Shown here piece by piece: positions 1 through 5,465 of a DNA stretch of 7,030 bases. The notes below the pieces were generated by a model. The model had not been told where the DNA came from. It searched no databases and was given only the letters and a program-made list of their open reading frames with translations. Source of the stretch: Lentisphaerota bacterium (GTDB lineage: Bacteria > Verrucomicrobiota > Kiritimatiellia > RFP12 > UBA1067); assembly GCA_022839525.1 (NCBI GenBank), contig JALHET010000097.1, positions 1 to 7,030 of the forward strand, read 5' to 3'. Position 1 is the stretch's first letter. Every line of letters begins with the position of its first letter. The position numbers and the translations under genes are program-made.

Positions 1-969
1 CGTGATAGCGTTGCAGTGCTTTAACCCAAAGCCCCAGATGCCAACGGAGCCGCGTGTATGTATGTAGCCAGCCATGTCGCGGTCTTCAAACCCCATGAAC
101 CCGATCATGCGGAAATTGCGGACCGTGGCCTCGATGCCTTCCAAAAGGTGGATGCAGGAGCCTTCGCCCTCGCTGATGTCGAGCACGGTGTCCACGGCGC
201 TCGCGCCCTCGATCGTGATCGCCGCGGGGTTGCTGACCCGGATGCTATGGGCCAGCCGGTAGTGCCCGACCGGCACGAAAAGGTTGCGCTTCTCCTTGAG
301 CGCCCGGTCGACCGCCGCCCGGAGCGCGAACGTGTCGTTGTGCCGGACCACGGCGTCCTTCACCGTGCGGTTGGCCGGGTCGCTCAGGGTCAGGACGTTG
401 CCCTCGATCTTCTCGATCCGGCTGATGAGCTGGTCGCGCGCGCTGATGGCGATCACATAGCCCGTCTCCCAGTCGCGCGGGTTGAGGCGCACCTCGACGC
501 CGCCCTCCAGCGGCTGCCAGCCGTGCGTGACCGGCTGCTCCGGCTGCCAGGTGCGCCCGAGGTCGGCGGTCCACCGGAAGGCTGGCCTCTTGGACGGCGC
601 GATGTCGAGCACGTAGACCACCCAGCTCCCCTGCGTGCCGTCATAGCCCCGCACCTCCACGGAGTTCGTCACCGGTTTCGAGTTCCGGTAGATCTCGCCC
701 GTGCCCCAGAGCCGCGTCGGAAGGTAATGGATGTTGGCCTTCGACACCATGACGCCCTGCCCCACCTGAAAGTCGCCCACGTCCGCCACCGTGATCTGGC
801 ACGAGCCTGTCGCGGTCGATGCGGTCGTCTCAAACTTCGACCCCGAGGCGCCGCACTCTCTGGCGTTCAGCCACGCCTGAGACACCCCGTCGGCAGACCA
901 TGCCGGCACATTCACGGCAACAGCCGACAGAAGAATCCCTAAGCAACGCCACCCGCCATTCCTGCCCAT
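1..969 (-). CDS. Secreted right-handed beta-helix (pectate-lyase-superfamily-like) protein, 3' end off window
   Basis: The minus strand is open without a stop from an ATG at 969 to the window edge, giving 323 residues; the C-terminal part is missing. The start is backed by an AAGGA site at 977-981, 7 nt upstream. Residues 1-26 form a signal peptide: a basic start (MGRNGGWR), a hydrophobic core and a likely cut after WSA, so the protein is exported. Residues 27-205 are a beta-rich N-terminal region of unknown role, including VADVGDFQVGQGVMVSK. From about residue 210, NDTFALRAAVDRALKEKRN followed by LFVPVGHYRLAHSIRV (231-246) matches the usual opening of pectate-lyase-superfamily beta-helix proteins (D/N-x-T-x-A-[LI]-x-x-A-[VI], then V-P-x-G-x-Y). 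Later strands (AITIEGASA, VRNFRMIGFMGF) look like first helix coils. It follows rhaM and GH29 in the same direction, so a polysaccharide lyase or hydrolase role is plausible. The catalytic part is not visible and the substrate is unknown; a non-catalytic beta-helix surface protein is the alternative. Confidence 0.8.
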   Translation of the reverse strand, partial: MGRNGGWRCLGILLSAVAVNVPAWSADGVSQAWLNARECGASGSKFETTASTATGSCQITVADVGDFQVGQGVMVSKANIHYLPTRLWGTGEIYRNSKPVTNSVEVRGYDGTQGSWVVYVLDIAPSKRPAFRWTADLGRTWQPEQPVTHGWQPLEGGVEVRLNPRDWETGYVIAISARDQLISRIEKIEGNVLTLSDPANRTVKDAVVRHNDTFALRAAVDRALKEKRNLFVPVGHYRLAHSIRVSNPAAITIEGASAVDTVLDISEGEGSCIHLLEGIEATVRNFRMIGFMGFEDRDMAGYIHTRGSVGIWGFGLKHCNAIT

Positions 970-1017
970 GTTCGTTTCCTTTTTCCGCATCCGGACTCCA
1001 TGCCTTTCACGCCCAAA

Positions 1018-1053
1018 GCCGGTGAAGCTTTTTACTGTGTCAGCGTCACCGGC
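1018..1053 (-). promoter_or_regulatory. Inverted repeat with weak promoter-like boxes upstream of the beta-helix gene
   Basis: This lies in the 154-bp gap between rhaM and the beta-helix gene (970-1123), which contains no credible ORF. GCCGGTGA (1018-1025) and TCACCGGC (1046-1053) are perfect 8-bp inverted arms around a 20-nt spacer. On the minus strand a TTGAGG box (1053-1058) and a TAAAAA box (1029-1034) are 18 nt apart, each matching sigma-70 consensus at about 4 of 6 positions. This could be a weak internal promoter with an operator-like repeat, or a poor terminator, since the stem is followed only by TTTGGG. Such box matches are common by chance, so the call is tentative. Confidence 0.2.
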
Positions 1054-1123
1054 CTCAAAGCGCCTTTTTCTGGCTTTGACGGACAACGCGCGTCGTTCGC
1101 CCGCTGTCGTCACCGCCCGATTA

Positions 1124-1444
1124 TCAATCGAGATGGAAAACCTCTTCCAAGGCCTCTTCTTTGCCCTTCTCGCTCGTGTCGCTTTCGCAAACCAGCACCT
1201 CAGTCATGTAACGCCACCATTTCTTGCAGACCTCGGTTTCGGCGATTTTCTGGAAGCGCTCCTCATCCTCAATCTCCACATAGCCGAACAACATGTTGGT
1301 CGGCCGGTGCACATAGATCGAGTAATTGCGGGCGCCGTAGTCTTTCAGTGCTTTTTCCAGCTCGGGCCAGATCGGGTTGTGCCGCCGCTGGTATTCATCC
1401 GCCATACCCGGTTTTGCTTGAAACAAGACTGCTTGACGAATCAT
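1124..1444 (-). CDS. rhaM: L-rhamnose mutarotase (RhaM/YiiL family)
   Basis: The 106-residue protein fits the full length of the family (E. coli RhaM is about 104 residues). RhaM interconverts the alpha and beta anomers of L-rhamnose in the cytoplasm, supplying the form used by the isomerase. The family core is clear: MIRQAVLFQAKPG at the start, EYQRRHNPIWPEL (17-29) with Tyr18 and His22 at the positions of the known active-site residues, the NYSIYVH strand (40-46), the VEIEDEERF strand-helix turn (56-64), KKWWRYMTEV (74-83) with the paired tryptophans, and the EEVFHLD end. The start is set at 1444 because AAGGAG lies 5 nt upstream; an in-frame ATG at 1474 would add ten residues absent from the family. 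It follows the GH29 gene after 30 bp, in one transcription unit. No rhamnose isomerase, kinase or aldolase is present here. The assignment is strong; action on another 6-deoxysugar is possible. Confidence 0.93.
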   Translation of the reverse strand: MIRQAVLFQAKPGMADEYQRRHNPIWPELEKALKDYGARNYSIYVHRPTNMLFGYVEIEDEERFQKIAETEVCKKWWRYMTEVLVCESDTSEKGKEEALEEVFHLD

Positions 1445-1449
1445 TTTTT

Positions 1450-1455
1450 CTCCTT
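1450..1455 (-). promoter_or_regulatory. Ribosome binding site of rhaM (decides the start)
   Basis: AAGGAG on the minus strand lies 5 nt before the ATG at 1444. It places the start at the internal methionine that begins MIRQAVLF, which is also where homologues begin, rather than at the in-frame ATG 30 nt upstream. Confidence 0.75.
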
Positions 1456-1474
1456 TTTCTGTTGTTTTGTTCAT

Positions 1475-2590
1475 TCAGATTCCCGCGTTCTTCCGCAAGC
1501 GCATCAGCGCCGCCACCGATTCTTGCGGAATCAGGCCATGTGTGTCCGCCGGAACATTCAGCAGCAGGTTTGCGCCGCCCTTCCGGCACGAGTTGAAAAG
1601 GTTCACCAGCGTCTCGTCGGAACGCGGCGCGTCCCCGGCCACCCAGAACCAATTCTTGCCGATCGGGTCGCACACCTCGCCGGGCATGTAACATCTTTTC
1701 CCTTGGATCGTCCGCCACTTCGAGAAACCGCTGGACGGGACGTGCCGTTCCATCGAGACCAGATCCGACGGCCAGGCGCGGTTTTCGCTGAAGTCGCTGC
1801 TGCCGCTGTTCATCATGATAACGGTCTGGGGCTGCAAGCGGGCCATCTCCTGATACAGGAACGTCCGGTAGCCAGGCCCGAGAATGCCCGGCATATCGAT
1901 CCACATCTCGGCGATCGGGCCGAACTGGGTCAGCAGCTCCGTGATCTGCGCCGTCATGAAGGTCTGATACAGCGATGACGTGAACGGCGTGACCGGTTTC
2001 AGACGCTCGGCGGGTTTGGGGATGTTGGACATTTCCCCCCACGATTTGACACCCTCGTCGAAAAGCATCCGGCTGCCAAAGCGGTCGCGGTTATCACTGC
2101 TGTTGTAATACAGGCCGGGGAGTATGCCCCGCTTTTCGCAGGCCTGACAGAGTTTCTCCACCACATTGGTCTTATCTGTGCTGTTGGCCACAGTATAGTC
2201 GGTGTACTTGCTCGGCCACAGGCAGTGTCCGGCCACATGCTTCGCGGTCAGCACGATGTACTTCATCCCTGCGTCGCGCGCGACCGAAACCCATTGATCG
2301 ACATCCAGCCGGTCCGGCGCGTAGAGTGTCGCGGGCTCCTTGCCCGAGGGGAACTCGTTCTGCACAAACGTGGCGAGCCCGTAGTGGATGAACATGCCGT
2401 ACTGGAGCGCTTCCCATTTCTGCAACTGCGCGACAGGCAGCCGCTGGCAGCCTTGTTCGGCGGACGCCGGAGACGCGACAGGGGCAACGGTGTCCGCCGC
2501 CGCACCTGCGGCAGCGGCACCGCATGCGGCCAACGTTGTTGATGCCGTAGCCGCAAGGAAATGGCGTCGAGTCAGAGCATCATGTGGCAT
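1475..2590 (-). CDS. GH29-family glycosidase (alpha-L-fucosidase-like), Tat-type lipoprotein
   Basis: The 371-residue protein starts at 2590, where AGAGG (2596-2600) sits 5 nt upstream; an extension to 2644 is open but lacks support. The N-terminus TRRHFLA (7-13) is a twin-arginine motif, and LAACG (20-24) is a lipobox with Cys23, so a folded, lipid-anchored envelope enzyme is expected. GH29 landmarks follow in order: KWEALQYGMFIHYGLATF (58-75), WVSVARDAGMKYIVLTAKH (100-118), GILPGLYYN (155-163), EMWIDM (228-233) with Asp232 at the nucleophile position, and NLLLNVPADTHGLIP close to the C-terminus, which normally closes the catalytic barrel. There is no C-terminal beta-sandwich, so the protein is shorter than many fucosidases. 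The usual KHHDGF sugar-binding motif reads KHVAGH (117-122), losing the second histidine and the aspartate. Fucosidase specificity is therefore uncertain and another 6-deoxy-L-sugar is possible. The family call is firm; the substrate is inference. Confidence 0.85.
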   Translation of the reverse strand: MPHDALTRRHFLAATASTTLAACGAAAAGAAADTVAPVASPASAEQGCQRLPVAQLQKWEALQYGMFIHYGLATFVQNEFPSGKEPATLYAPDRLDVDQWVSVARDAGMKYIVLTAKHVAGHCLWPSKYTDYTVANSTDKTNVVEKLCQACEKRGILPGLYYNSSDNRDRFGSRMLFDEGVKSWGEMSNIPKPAERLKPVTPFTSSLYQTFMTAQITELLTQFGPIAEMWIDMPGILGPGYRTFLYQEMARLQPQTVIMMNSGSSDFSENRAWPSDLVSMERHVPSSGFSKWRTIQGKRCYMPGEVCDPIGKNWFWVAGDAPRSDETLVNLFNSCRKGGANLLLNVPADTHGLIPQESVAALMRLRKNAGI

Positions 2591-2592
2591 GG

Positions 2593-2600
2593 TCACCTCT
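2593..2600 (-). promoter_or_regulatory. Ribosome binding site of the GH29 gene (decides the start)
   Basis: AGAGGTGA on the minus strand ends 2 nt before the ATG at 2590, with the AGAGG core 5 nt away. It selects the start that puts the twin-arginine motif at residues 8-9, as in Tat leaders, instead of an 18-residue longer version. Confidence 0.65.
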
Positions 2601-2614
2601 TGATAAGACCGGCC

Positions 2615-2640
2615 GGCTCGGGAAGCTGCCGTTCCCGGCC
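2615..2640 (-). repeat. Intercistronic hairpin in the GH29 leader
   Basis: GGC-T-CGGGAA (2615-2624) pairs with TTCCCGGCC (2632-2640), giving a 9-bp stem with one bulged T and a 7-nt loop. It lies 15 nt upstream of the GH29 ribosome binding site and just downstream of the larger hairpin at 2644-2691 in transcription order. It has no T-run after it, so it is not a standard intrinsic terminator. It could stabilise or attenuate the message. The role is unknown. Confidence 0.5.
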
Positions 2641-2643
2641 GCA

Positions 2644-2691
2644 AGGGGAGACCGTGTCCCGCCTGTCAGAAAACAGGCCGGGGTCTCCCCT
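2644..2691 (-). terminator. Large two-tier hairpin after the deacetylase gene (terminator or mRNA-processing element)
   Basis: AGGGGAGACC (2644-2653) and GGTCTCCCCT (2682-2691) are perfect 10-bp arms. Inside them GCCTGT (2661-2666) and ACAGGC (2673-2678) form a second perfect 6-bp stem around a 6-nt loop. A further 10-bp palindrome, GCGCCGGCGC (2692-2701), sits between it and the deacetylase stop codon. No T-run follows on either strand, so classical Rho-independent termination is doubtful. A partial terminator, a 3'-end protecting stem for the upstream message, or a processing site that separates GH29 expression from the M24-deacetylase pair are all possible. The structure is plain in the sequence; the function is inference. 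Confidence 0.45.
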
Positions 2692-2703
2692 GCGCCGGCG
2701 CCG

Positions 2704-3633
2704 TCATTTCTTCTCTTCTGCGAGCTGCTTTGCGGTGACAAACCGGCCGCCGCGCTTCTTTAGCAGGTCGCACAGGCGGTCAAGCTGCTTGAGCGCCTTG
2801 GGTCCGCAGTTCTTCACGATGAACGGCAGGGGTCTGACGCTGCTTTCGCCGAAATCGAGCGAGCCCTGCGGCATCGGATGAAACTCCCAAGGGTGCAGAT
2901 AGAAACACAGCACGGGGCGCTGCTTCCTGGCCTCGACATAGGCGATGAAGCTCTCGGCTTTTTCCATCAGAGCCTCCGCGCCTTTCGTGCGGAAGATCGG
3001 CCACTGGTCGCGGTCGCGCTGGTAGGGATCATTGCTCTCCATGGTCAGGTCGCAGAAGTTGGGGATCTCCACGATCTTCATTTTGCCCGGCTTCGTCCAG
3101 TCTTTGGAGGAGGGGTGGTACGGCGTGAACGGTTTCCTGTAGAAATACAGCGGGAACGTGGCATCCGCCAGATAACCCAGGCTTTCCAGCACGTTGACCA
3201 CCTTTGTGCTTCCCCAGAGACGCGGACAGCGGAAGCTCGTAGGTTTCACGCCGCTGATCTTCTTCACGATCCGCGTGGCCTCGCGCAGGCGCCCCTCCAC
3301 CTCGGAGGGGAGGATCGGATAGTTGTTGGGCAACGGGAAGATCGGGTCGCCCAGCGTTTCGTGCTGGAGCCCGTGGCAGCCCGTCTCGTGCCCGGCGTCG
3401 CGCACAAGCCGTACAGTCTTGGGGTTGTTCTCGGCCGCATGCCCCGTCCAGAAGAACGTTGCTTTGATACCGTGCTTCTTCAGAAGCTTCAGGAGTTCCG
3501 GCGTGCCGTGTTTCACACCCTCGTAGTAAGGGGTGAAAGAGCCGACATCGGTCTCCATGTCAAAACCGTACACAACGTCAAACGTCGTGCCGTCGTTGAT
3601 GCCAGGCTTGCGTTGCGTTTTTTTGCTCTGCAT
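2704..3633 (-). CDS. Cytoplasmic polysaccharide deacetylase-family (NodB/CE4-like) hydrolase
   Basis: The 309-residue protein has the NodB-homology fold over nearly its full length. Family enzymes use a divalent metal to remove N- or O-acyl groups from glycans, but the group also includes ring-opening amidohydrolases such as PuuE-type allantoinases. Motifs in order: YGFDMETD (22-29), corresponding to the catalytic-base and metal-ligand motif, with Asp25 and Glu27 in a D-x-E arrangement rather than the classical D-D; the ATFFWTG strand (58-64); HGLQH (87-91), the two metal histidines; RCPRLWG (135-141), the R-x-P motif; and FYLHPWEF (244-251) with His247, the final catalytic histidine. There is no signal peptide or membrane segment, so it should be cytoplasmic, unlike cell-wall deacetylases. 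The HPWE ending and D-x-E motif resemble the PgdA/PuuE-like branch. It starts 40 bp after the M24 gene, which suggests a joint pathway. The start follows an AAGGA site; the in-frame codon at 3693 overlaps the M24 gene. The substrate is unknown. Confidence 0.85.
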   Translation of the reverse strand: MQSKKTQRKPGINDGTTFDVVYGFDMETDVGSFTPYYEGVKHGTPELLKLLKKHGIKATFFWTGHAAENNPKTVRLVRDAGHETGCHGLQHETLGDPIFPLPNNYPILPSEVEGRLREATRIVKKISGVKPTSFRCPRLWGSTKVVNVLESLGYLADATFPLYFYRKPFTPYHPSSKDWTKPGKMKIVEIPNFCDLTMESNDPYQRDRDQWPIFRTKGAEALMEKAESFIAYVEARKQRPVLCFYLHPWEFHPMPQGSLDFGESSVRPLPFIVKNCGPKALKQLDRLCDLLKKRGGRFVTAKQLAEEKK

Positions 3634-3641
3634 AGCTGTTG

Positions 3642-3646
3642 TCCTT
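3642..3646 (-). promoter_or_regulatory. Ribosome binding site of the deacetylase gene (decides the start)
   Basis: AAGGA on the minus strand lies 8 nt before the ATG at 3633, inside the 40-bp gap after the M24 stop codon. It supports MQSKKTQRK as the N-terminus and argues against the longer in-frame version that would begin within the M24 gene. It is part of a 12-bp sequence repeated at 4871-4882. Confidence 0.6.
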
Positions 3647-3673
3647 TTCTGTTTACGAACGTTCGCTGTCCGG

Positions 3674-4846
3674 TTAGACGTCGATCTCCACAATCTTGCC
3701 GATCGGCTTCGACAGAACCTCTGCCTTGTCCTTGCGGATCGCGACGCCGGTCTCCCAGCGGATGCCGAACTTCTTGTCTGAAACGAACGTGTCGACCTGG
3801 AACGTCATGTTCTCGGCCAGCGCATAGTTGGAGCTGCTCTCCATCCAAGGCGACTCCACTTCGATCATGCCGGTGCCGTGGCAAGGCCCATACAGGTACG
3901 TGTCGTAATAGCCGCGCTGTTTGAACAGCTCGATGAAGCGTTTCGCGACGTCCGACGCCTGCACGCCCGCCTTGAGCTGCTTATAGGTCCACTTGTGCGC
4001 TTCCAGTCCGAACTCGACGATCTCGCGTTTGCGGCCGACCAGTTTGCCCATGCTGACGGGCATCCCGATACTGGGCGAATACCCGCATACCTTCGCCGAA
4101 AGGTTCAACTGGACAATGTCGCCCTTCAGGATTTTGCGATAGGTCGAACGCGAAATCGCGTGGCGGGTGGATTTCTCGCTGAAGACGTACATGGGCAGGC
4201 CTTCGTACTCCGCCCCGTTCTCGTAGATGGTCTTCTGAGCGACGCCGACCAGCTGCAGTTCCGTCATGCCGGGCTTCAGGGCCTTGATGACGGCCTTCGT
4301 GGCCAATTCCGTAATGCGCAACCCTTCGCGGATGCATGCGATCTCGTTCTCCGACTTGATGCTGCGCAGGGCGACCATGATGTCGTCGGCGCGGACGATT
4401 TCGCAGTTCGGGTAACACTCCTTCAACCCGGCCAGCTGGATCGGGTTGCTGACCAGATAGCCCCCGATGCCGATCTTCAGTCTTTTGCCCGTCACGCCAA
4501 TGGAGCGGAACACGTCGGTGTATTTCGACGCCTTGAACTCCGGATAGGCGGGATCCGCCGACTCGCGGTATTCCATCAGTTGGAAAATGTTCGAGATCAT
4601 GCTCCGGTCGGCCGAATACTTGCCGCTCTCGGGGCCGACCATGAGCGCTGCCTTGCCGGACGGGGAGATGGCCACGCCTGCAGTCTCGAAAAGAGGCCAG
4701 AAATCGCTGAAATAACGCACGTTCGCGTAGTCGGCCTCGTTCGAGTTGACCACCAGCACATCGAGCCCCCGCTTCGCCGCCAAGGCCGCAGCCTTTTTAA
4801 TGCGCGTCTGATATTCTTTCTCGGGAATACAAATCCGTTTCGCCAT
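3674..4846 (-). CDS. M24-fold (Xaa-Pro peptidase/creatinase-like) protein with altered metal site
   Basis: The 390-residue protein has the two-domain layout of prolidase, aminopeptidase P and creatinase: an N-terminal creatinase-like domain (about 10-150, with RGLDVLVVNSNEADYANVRYF written here in two parts as RGLDVLVVN and YANVRYF) and a C-terminal pita-bread domain (about 160-385, opening with LRSIKSENEIACIREG). The five metal ligands of M24 peptidases are Asp, Asp, His, Glu, Glu. Here the matching positions are Asn248 (in DIVQLNLSAK), Ser259 (GYSPS), His323 (CHGTG), Asp352 (FQVDTF) and Glu365 (RWETG); both aspartates are lost and one Glu is Asp. Creatinase also lacks the metal and hydrolyses a C-N bond using the conserved His, so a creatinase-like, metal-free hydrolase is more likely than a peptidase. 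No signal peptide is seen, so it is cytoplasmic. The start has AGAGGT 6 nt upstream (4853-4858). It is the first gene after the 4961-4989 promoter candidate. The fold is certain; substrate unknown. Confidence 0.88.
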   Translation of the reverse strand: MAKRICIPEKEYQTRIKKAAALAAKRGLDVLVVNSNEADYANVRYFSDFWPLFETAGVAISPSGKAALMVGPESGKYSADRSMISNIFQLMEYRESADPAYPEFKASKYTDVFRSIGVTGKRLKIGIGGYLVSNPIQLAGLKECYPNCEIVRADDIMVALRSIKSENEIACIREGLRITELATKAVIKALKPGMTELQLVGVAQKTIYENGAEYEGLPMYVFSEKSTRHAISRSTYRKILKGDIVQLNLSAKVCGYSPSIGMPVSMGKLVGRKREIVEFGLEAHKWTYKQLKAGVQASDVAKRFIELFKQRGYYDTYLYGPCHGTGMIEVESPWMESSSNYALAENMTFQVDTFVSDKKFGIRWETGVAIRKDKAEVLSKPIGKIVEIDV

Positions 4847-4870
4847 GTTAATACCTCTTTATTCGTCAGC

Positions 4871-4882
4871 GTCCTTTTCTGT
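4871..4882 (-). repeat. 12-bp direct repeat copy (other copy 3641-3652)
   Basis: The sequence ACAGAAAAGGAC (minus strand) occurs here, 24 nt before the M24 start, and again at 3641-3652 where it contains the deacetylase ribosome binding site. The copy here is not followed by a start codon at suitable spacing; the M24 gene uses a separate AGAGGT. It may be the vestige of a duplicated leader or chance recurrence of a purine-rich translation signal. Confidence 0.3.
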
Positions 4883-4960
4883 CGGCAGAATCCCCATCCT
4901 CGCGCCACCGTGATGCGAGCGGCAATGGAGCCGAACGACAGAACGATCACTGTTGTAATA

Positions 4961-4989
4961 AGTATCACACAATCGTTACGTCTTGGCAA
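4961..4989 (-). promoter_or_regulatory. Candidate sigma-70 promoter of the M24-deacetylase-GH29-rhaM unit
   Basis: On the minus strand TTGCCA (4984-4989) and GATACT (4961-4966) are separated by 17 nt, the optimal spacing, matching consensus at 5 of 6 and 4 of 6 positions. Transcription would begin near 4954 and leave a leader of about 105 nt before the M24 start. The rest of the 233-bp gap between the M24 gene and the AraC remnant (4847-5079) holds no credible gene. A TTTAAT box at 5031-5036 could serve the opposite direction but has no convincing partner. No clear operator repeat is visible. Confidence 0.4.
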
Positions 4990-5079
4990 TATCTCTTCCC
5001 AACATAAACCCTTTTTCTGACTTTCCGCCTTTTAATTCCATTGCAGTGGACAGAACCGTCATATCTGCTGTGTGTCACG

Positions 5080-5442
5080 ATGCAACTGACCGCCGAATTT
5101 CCGGTTCACCTTTTCAATGCCGACCTCGTGGCCTGCTACGTTTTACGGGAACACTCGTTCGGGGACATGCGGCATTACCATCCCGTCTTCTTCGAGCTAA
5201 CTCTTGTCCGGCGCGGCGGAACCGAAGGGTGGGTGGGCGACAAACTGGACCGCCTCACCCCCGGCGCCCTTGTTCTCCCCAGTCCGGATTTACCCATGCC
5301 TACCGCAACACGCCCCTCGGGCGCCGCCGTAGATATGCCTGAACATCCGCTTCCCAGTGCCCGCTGTTCCGCAGCGCCCCATTCCGGGCCGCTCTGTTTC
5401 CACACCTTTCAATATGTGGAAGCCGCCTCGCCCATAACGTGA
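5080..5442 (+). pseudogene. Remnant of an AraC-family transcriptional regulator (N-terminal cupin half only)
   Basis: From ATG 5080 the plus strand encodes the sugar-sensing cupin half of an AraC regulator: RHYHPVFFELTLVRRGG, then GDKLDRLTPGALVLPSPDLP. Family members normally continue with a proline-histidine and an aromatic residue. Here the frame changes at about 5291-5298: the reading frame gives LPMPTATRP, whereas one extra C in the CCC run would give LPHAYRNTPLG. That second frame soon ends at TGA 5340-5342, so at least one more break exists. Fragments in the other frames (GAAVDM, then NIRFPVPAV) may continue the lost domain. The original frame ends at 5442, and 23 bp later the convergent esterase gene ends, leaving no room for the helix-turn-helix half. 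It lies divergent from the M24 operon, where a dedicated activator is usually found. The identity is good at family level; a TTG start at 5041 is also possible. Confidence 0.7.
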
Positions 5443-5465
5443 ACGGTGAGTGCCGGGCGTTTGTG

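Noticed and set aside
58..942. Plus-strand open frame of 294 codons
   Set aside because: It lies wholly opposite the beta-helix gene, whose minus-strand frame has a signal peptide, ribosome binding site and family motifs. The plus-strand product is rich in Arg, Pro, His and Asp, typical of an antisense shadow in GC-rich DNA.
968..1978. Plus-strand open frame of 336 codons
   Set aside because: It runs antisense to rhaM and the GH29 gene, both clearly recognisable, and shows no domain or plausible start signal.
2878..3924. Plus-strand open frame of 348 codons
   Set aside because: It is antisense to the deacetylase gene and the end of the M24 gene; no family features are visible.
3878..5020. 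Plus-strand open frame of 380 codons
   Set aside because: It is antisense to the M24 gene and continues into its promoter region. Its composition is that of a shadow frame and no motif is seen.
4847..5079. Possible riboswitch or leader RNA in the 5' region of the M24 gene
   Set aside because: The leader is about 105 nt, but I could find no strong stem set or known aptamer core by eye.
5398..5421. Inverted repeat TTCCACA / TGTGGAA with a 10-nt loop, considered as terminator between the convergent AraC remnant and esterase gene
   Set aside because: There is no T-run on either side, the stem is only 7 bp, and it sits within the remnant rather than after it. Chance occurrence is likely.
5041..5442. 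Intact small protein of about 120-133 residues in place of a pseudogene
   Set aside because: The N-terminal part matches an AraC cupin domain, but the frame departs from the family exactly where a one-base change would restore the expected LPHAYRN continuation, so decay is the better explanation.
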